A DNA stretch of 23,770 bases. It comes from DATEAV01 sp964513155 (GTDB lineage Bacteria; Chloroflexota; Anaerolineae; Anaerolineales; E44-bin32). Shown here piece after piece: positions 22,580-23,770 of this stretch; the stretch's first letter is position 1; each line of letters starts with the position of its first letter. The stretch lies in NCBI GenBank assembly GCA_964513155.1, contig CAZEMA010000032.1, positions 1 through 23,770 on the forward strand, written 5' to 3'. Under the pieces are notes generated by a model. It was not told the origin of the DNA. It was given only the letters and a program-made list of their open reading frames with translations, and ran no database searches. A program made the translations under genes and the position numbers.

Positions 22580-22585
22580 CCTCCT
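22580..22585 (-). promoter_or_regulatory. Ribosome-binding site that sets the copA start
   Basis: Perfect AGGAGG on the minus strand, five bases before GTG 22574. It supports a GTG start in place of any internal ATG. Confidence 0.85.
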
Positions 22586-22605
22586 AGGGCATCCCTTGGG
22601 TACGG

Positions 22606-22812
22606 CTACTCGTCAACCGGGTAGTTGATATCGGAGAGCAATGCCTTGATCCGCTCCTCCGTCGCCGGGGGCTCGTAGTCGACCGTGACCGTCTTGGTCT
22701 CCAGCGAGGTCTCGACACGGGTGACGCCCTTGAGCTCCGAGAGCTCGCTTTGGATGGTGTGAGCGCAATGGCCGCAATGAATCGCAGGAACACGGTAGGT
22801 AACGGTTGTCAT
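22606..22812 (-). CDS. copZ: Copper chaperone CopZ (HMA domain)
   Basis: A 68-residue single HMA domain: MTTVTYRVPAIHCGHCAHTI with the Cu(I)-binding Cys13-x2-Cys16, then a beta-alpha-beta fold ending NYPVDE. A His precedes the first Cys, and His15 lies between the two, in place of the more usual MTC start. Such proteins carry Cu(I) to the CopA N-terminal domain or pass it to CsoR. ATG 22812 has GGAGG seven bases upstream; the longer frame to 22875 overlaps csoR and is not family-like. It lies 28 bp after csoR and 31 bp before copA. Confidence 0.95.
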   Translation of the reverse strand: MTTVTYRVPAIHCGHCAHTIQSELSELKGVTRVETSLETKTVTVDYEPPATEERIKALLSDINYPVDE

Positions 22813-22840
22813 GTCAGATCCTCCACGATGAGATGTGCAA

Positions 22841-23110
22841 CTAGACTTTCGAGGCAGCTTCGTAGACCTCGGCAATCTCGCGCAGGATGCGCTCGCGTTC
22901 GGCGGGATTCTCGCCCCGCACGGCGGTGATCAGGCACGAGTGGAGGTGGTCGTTGAGGATCGCCGTGCTCAGCTTGTTCAAGGCCGCCTGCACCGCCCGG
23001 ATCTGCCGGATCACGTCGATGCAGTAGGCTTCCTCTTCAACCATGCGCTCGATGCCTCTCACATGGCCCTCGACGCTCTTGAGACGCTTCATGCGTTGCT
23101 GCTTATCCAT
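22841..23110 (-). CDS. csoR: Copper-sensing repressor CsoR
   Basis: An 89-residue all-helical protein of the DUF156/CsoR family. MKRLKSVEGHVRGIERMVEE is the first helix. The Cu(I) ligands are Cys30, His55 and Cys59 (YCIDVIRQ and NDHLHSC), with the same spacing as Cys36-His61-Cys65 of Mycobacterium CsoR, which favours copper over formaldehyde or sulfide sensing. It represses the promoter until Cu(I) binds. The gene starts at ATG 23110 directly after a C/G-tract palindrome inside its own promoter region, so it is autoregulated, and copZ and copA follow in the same transcript. Confidence 0.95.
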   Translation of the reverse strand: MDKQQRMKRLKSVEGHVRGIERMVEEEAYCIDVIRQIRAVQAALNKLSTAILNDHLHSCLITAVRGENPAERERILREIAEVYEAASKV

Positions 23111-23120
23111 GTCCGCCGCC

Positions 23121-23143
23121 TACCCCCCCCATGGGGGAGGGGA
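23121..23143 (-). promoter_or_regulatory. Probable CsoR operator
   Basis: A run of C then G around a perfect CCCCCATGGGGG (23126-23137) lies between the -10 box and the csoR start, roughly +4 to +26 of the transcript. CsoR operators are G-tract pseudopalindromes (TACCC...GGGTA type), and TACCCC is present on one side. The position would block promoter clearance. It also occupies the leader where a ribosome-binding site would lie. Confidence 0.75.
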
Positions 23144-23152
23144 TTTGTGGAC

Positions 23153-23181
23153 ATTTTATGTCAGAATACACGCCTTGTCAA
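23153..23181 (-). promoter_or_regulatory. Sigma-70 promoter of csoR-copZ-copA
   Basis: Minus-strand TTGACA (23181-23176, perfect), a 17-bp spacer and TAAAAT (23158-23153, 5 of 6). It is followed directly by the C/G-tract operator. This is the best consensus promoter in the window. Confidence 0.9.
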
Positions 23182-23568
23182 GCCCCTCCGGCTTACCCGG
23201 TAGGGGCCTGCAGGCCGGCAACGAGCGCGGCGATGCTCCTCGCCCCCGAGCCTGCAACCACGGGTCTTGCTGCGGCGGGCCACCGACCGATTCCGGCCGG
23301 GTCGGCTGCTCTCCCCTTCCCCGTTGGCTGTCATCGCCTGCGGATCCGGGCTTGTGCCCCCTTCGGCCCGCTTGCCTCGGACCTCAAGATATGCTACTTT
23401 GGAGAAAGCCTGCTGGATGGGGATAGACACGCCGGCCATGTGCTGCTGGCGGGGCCTGCCCTTCCGGCTGGGGGAGAACCGCTTCCTTGTCGCAACGCCC
23501 TGGAAGACAGAGGGGCCAGGCCTTCCGGCTGCTCTCCCGGCACACCGCTCACCCGCAAGGAAAAAGCG
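23182..23568. other. Intergenic region between the copper operon and a lipoprotein gene
   Basis: This stretch of about 390 bp lies between divergent transcription units. A possible plus-strand promoter is TTGCCT (23372-23377), 17 bp, TACTTT (23395-23400). A 51-codon frame (23417-23572) ends in an ATGA overlap with the lipoprotein start, but its predicted protein resembles nothing I know. CCTTCCGGCTG occurs twice (near 23460 and 23521). No riboswitch or tRNA was recognised. Confidence 0.45.
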
Positions 23569-23770
23569 ATGAAACGATGCAAACACCTGAGGCAGGCGCT
23601 TGTGCTCGGTCTGGCGGGCGTTGTGTTCTCCATCACCGGGTGCGCCTCGCTCAACTCCTTCCTGCCCACATCCACGCCCTATCCGACCTACACCCGCTAC
23701 CCGACCTTCACGCCTCAACCGACCGCGTCTCCCCCTCGCTTCGAAATCCGCGTGATCACCGCAGAGGCGA
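23569..23770 (+). CDS. Lipoprotein with Pro/Thr-rich linker, N-terminal part only
   Basis: The first 67 residues of a gene that leaves the right edge. It begins MKRCKHLRQALVLGLAGVVF and reaches a lipobox SITGCAS with lipidated Cys25, so it is exported and anchored in the membrane. A linker rich in Pro, Thr and Tyr (PTSTPYPTYTRYPTFTPQPT, about 34-53) follows, a style common in Anaerolineae surface proteins, and then the start of a folded domain (RFEIRVITAEA). The function cannot be seen from this part. AGGA lies seven to nine bases before ATG 23569. A possible small upstream frame overlaps the start by ATGA. Confidence 0.85.
   Translation, partial: MKRCKHLRQALVLGLAGVVFSITGCASLNSFLPTSTPYPTYTRYPTFTPQPTASPPRFEIRVITAEA

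Noticed and set aside
1..23770. CRISPR array, integrase, transposase or phage genes
   Set aside because: No regularly spaced direct repeats and no mobile-element enzymes were seen on either strand; the only repeats are the four hairpin elements.

Overview
The window is GC-rich bacterial DNA containing one 100-base run of N (9372-9471). It looks like part of a metagenome scaffold from a Chloroflexota (Anaerolineae-like) bacterium. That placement is an inference from Pro/Thr-rich spacers after lipoprotein or membrane anchors, families of large YfhO/GT-C membrane proteins, frequent GTG starts, and promoters whose -10 box lies 6-7 nt before the start codon. No ribosomal RNA or other marker gene is present to confirm it.

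Layout from left to right. (1) 1-1654, minus strand: a MoxR AAA+ ATPase translationally coupled to a DUF58 protein that runs off the left edge. (2) 1964-10469, minus strand: five polytopic membrane proteins. A two-gene module (GT-C-like protein plus YfhO-like protein) occurs twice in tandem, followed by a fifth GT-C-like gene. Most junctions are GTGA or longer overlaps. The assembly gap lies in the first gene of this run. (3) 10548-13664, plus strand: a coiled-coil zinc-ribbon protein and a membrane-anchored NACHT-like/HEAT-repeat protein with a deviant P-loop, behind a strong promoter that should give a leaderless mRNA. A hairpin terminator separates them from the next block. (4) 13734-16077, minus strand: the housekeeping set YggU, YggT, YggS (PLP-binding) and PgeF (laccase-domain). 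(5) 16230-19662, minus strand: a compact operon of Tat-exported L,D-transpeptidase, CcdA, a TlpA-like thioredoxin and a fusion of a cysteine-less thioredoxin-fold domain with DUF2085. (6) 20133-23110, minus strand: a copper-efflux operon csoR-copZ-copA with a textbook sigma-70 promoter and a G-tract palindrome that fits a CsoR operator. (7) From 23569, plus strand: the start of a lipoprotein gene.

The most unusual structure is a family of four short non-coding elements (5343-5437, 14434-14561, 19803-19882, 19879-20136). Their ends are imperfect inverted repeats starting with CTAG, though the left end of the first copy has diverged to GTGG. Three copies have central hairpins of very different length; the hairpin of the fourth (19803-19882) is weak. 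All lie in the same orientation behind minus-strand genes. In two cases the terminal CTAG supplies the TAG stop codon of the upstream gene, and two copies share one CTAG. They look like a MITE- or BIME-like family that settles at gene ends and may work as terminators or 3' mRNA stabilisers.
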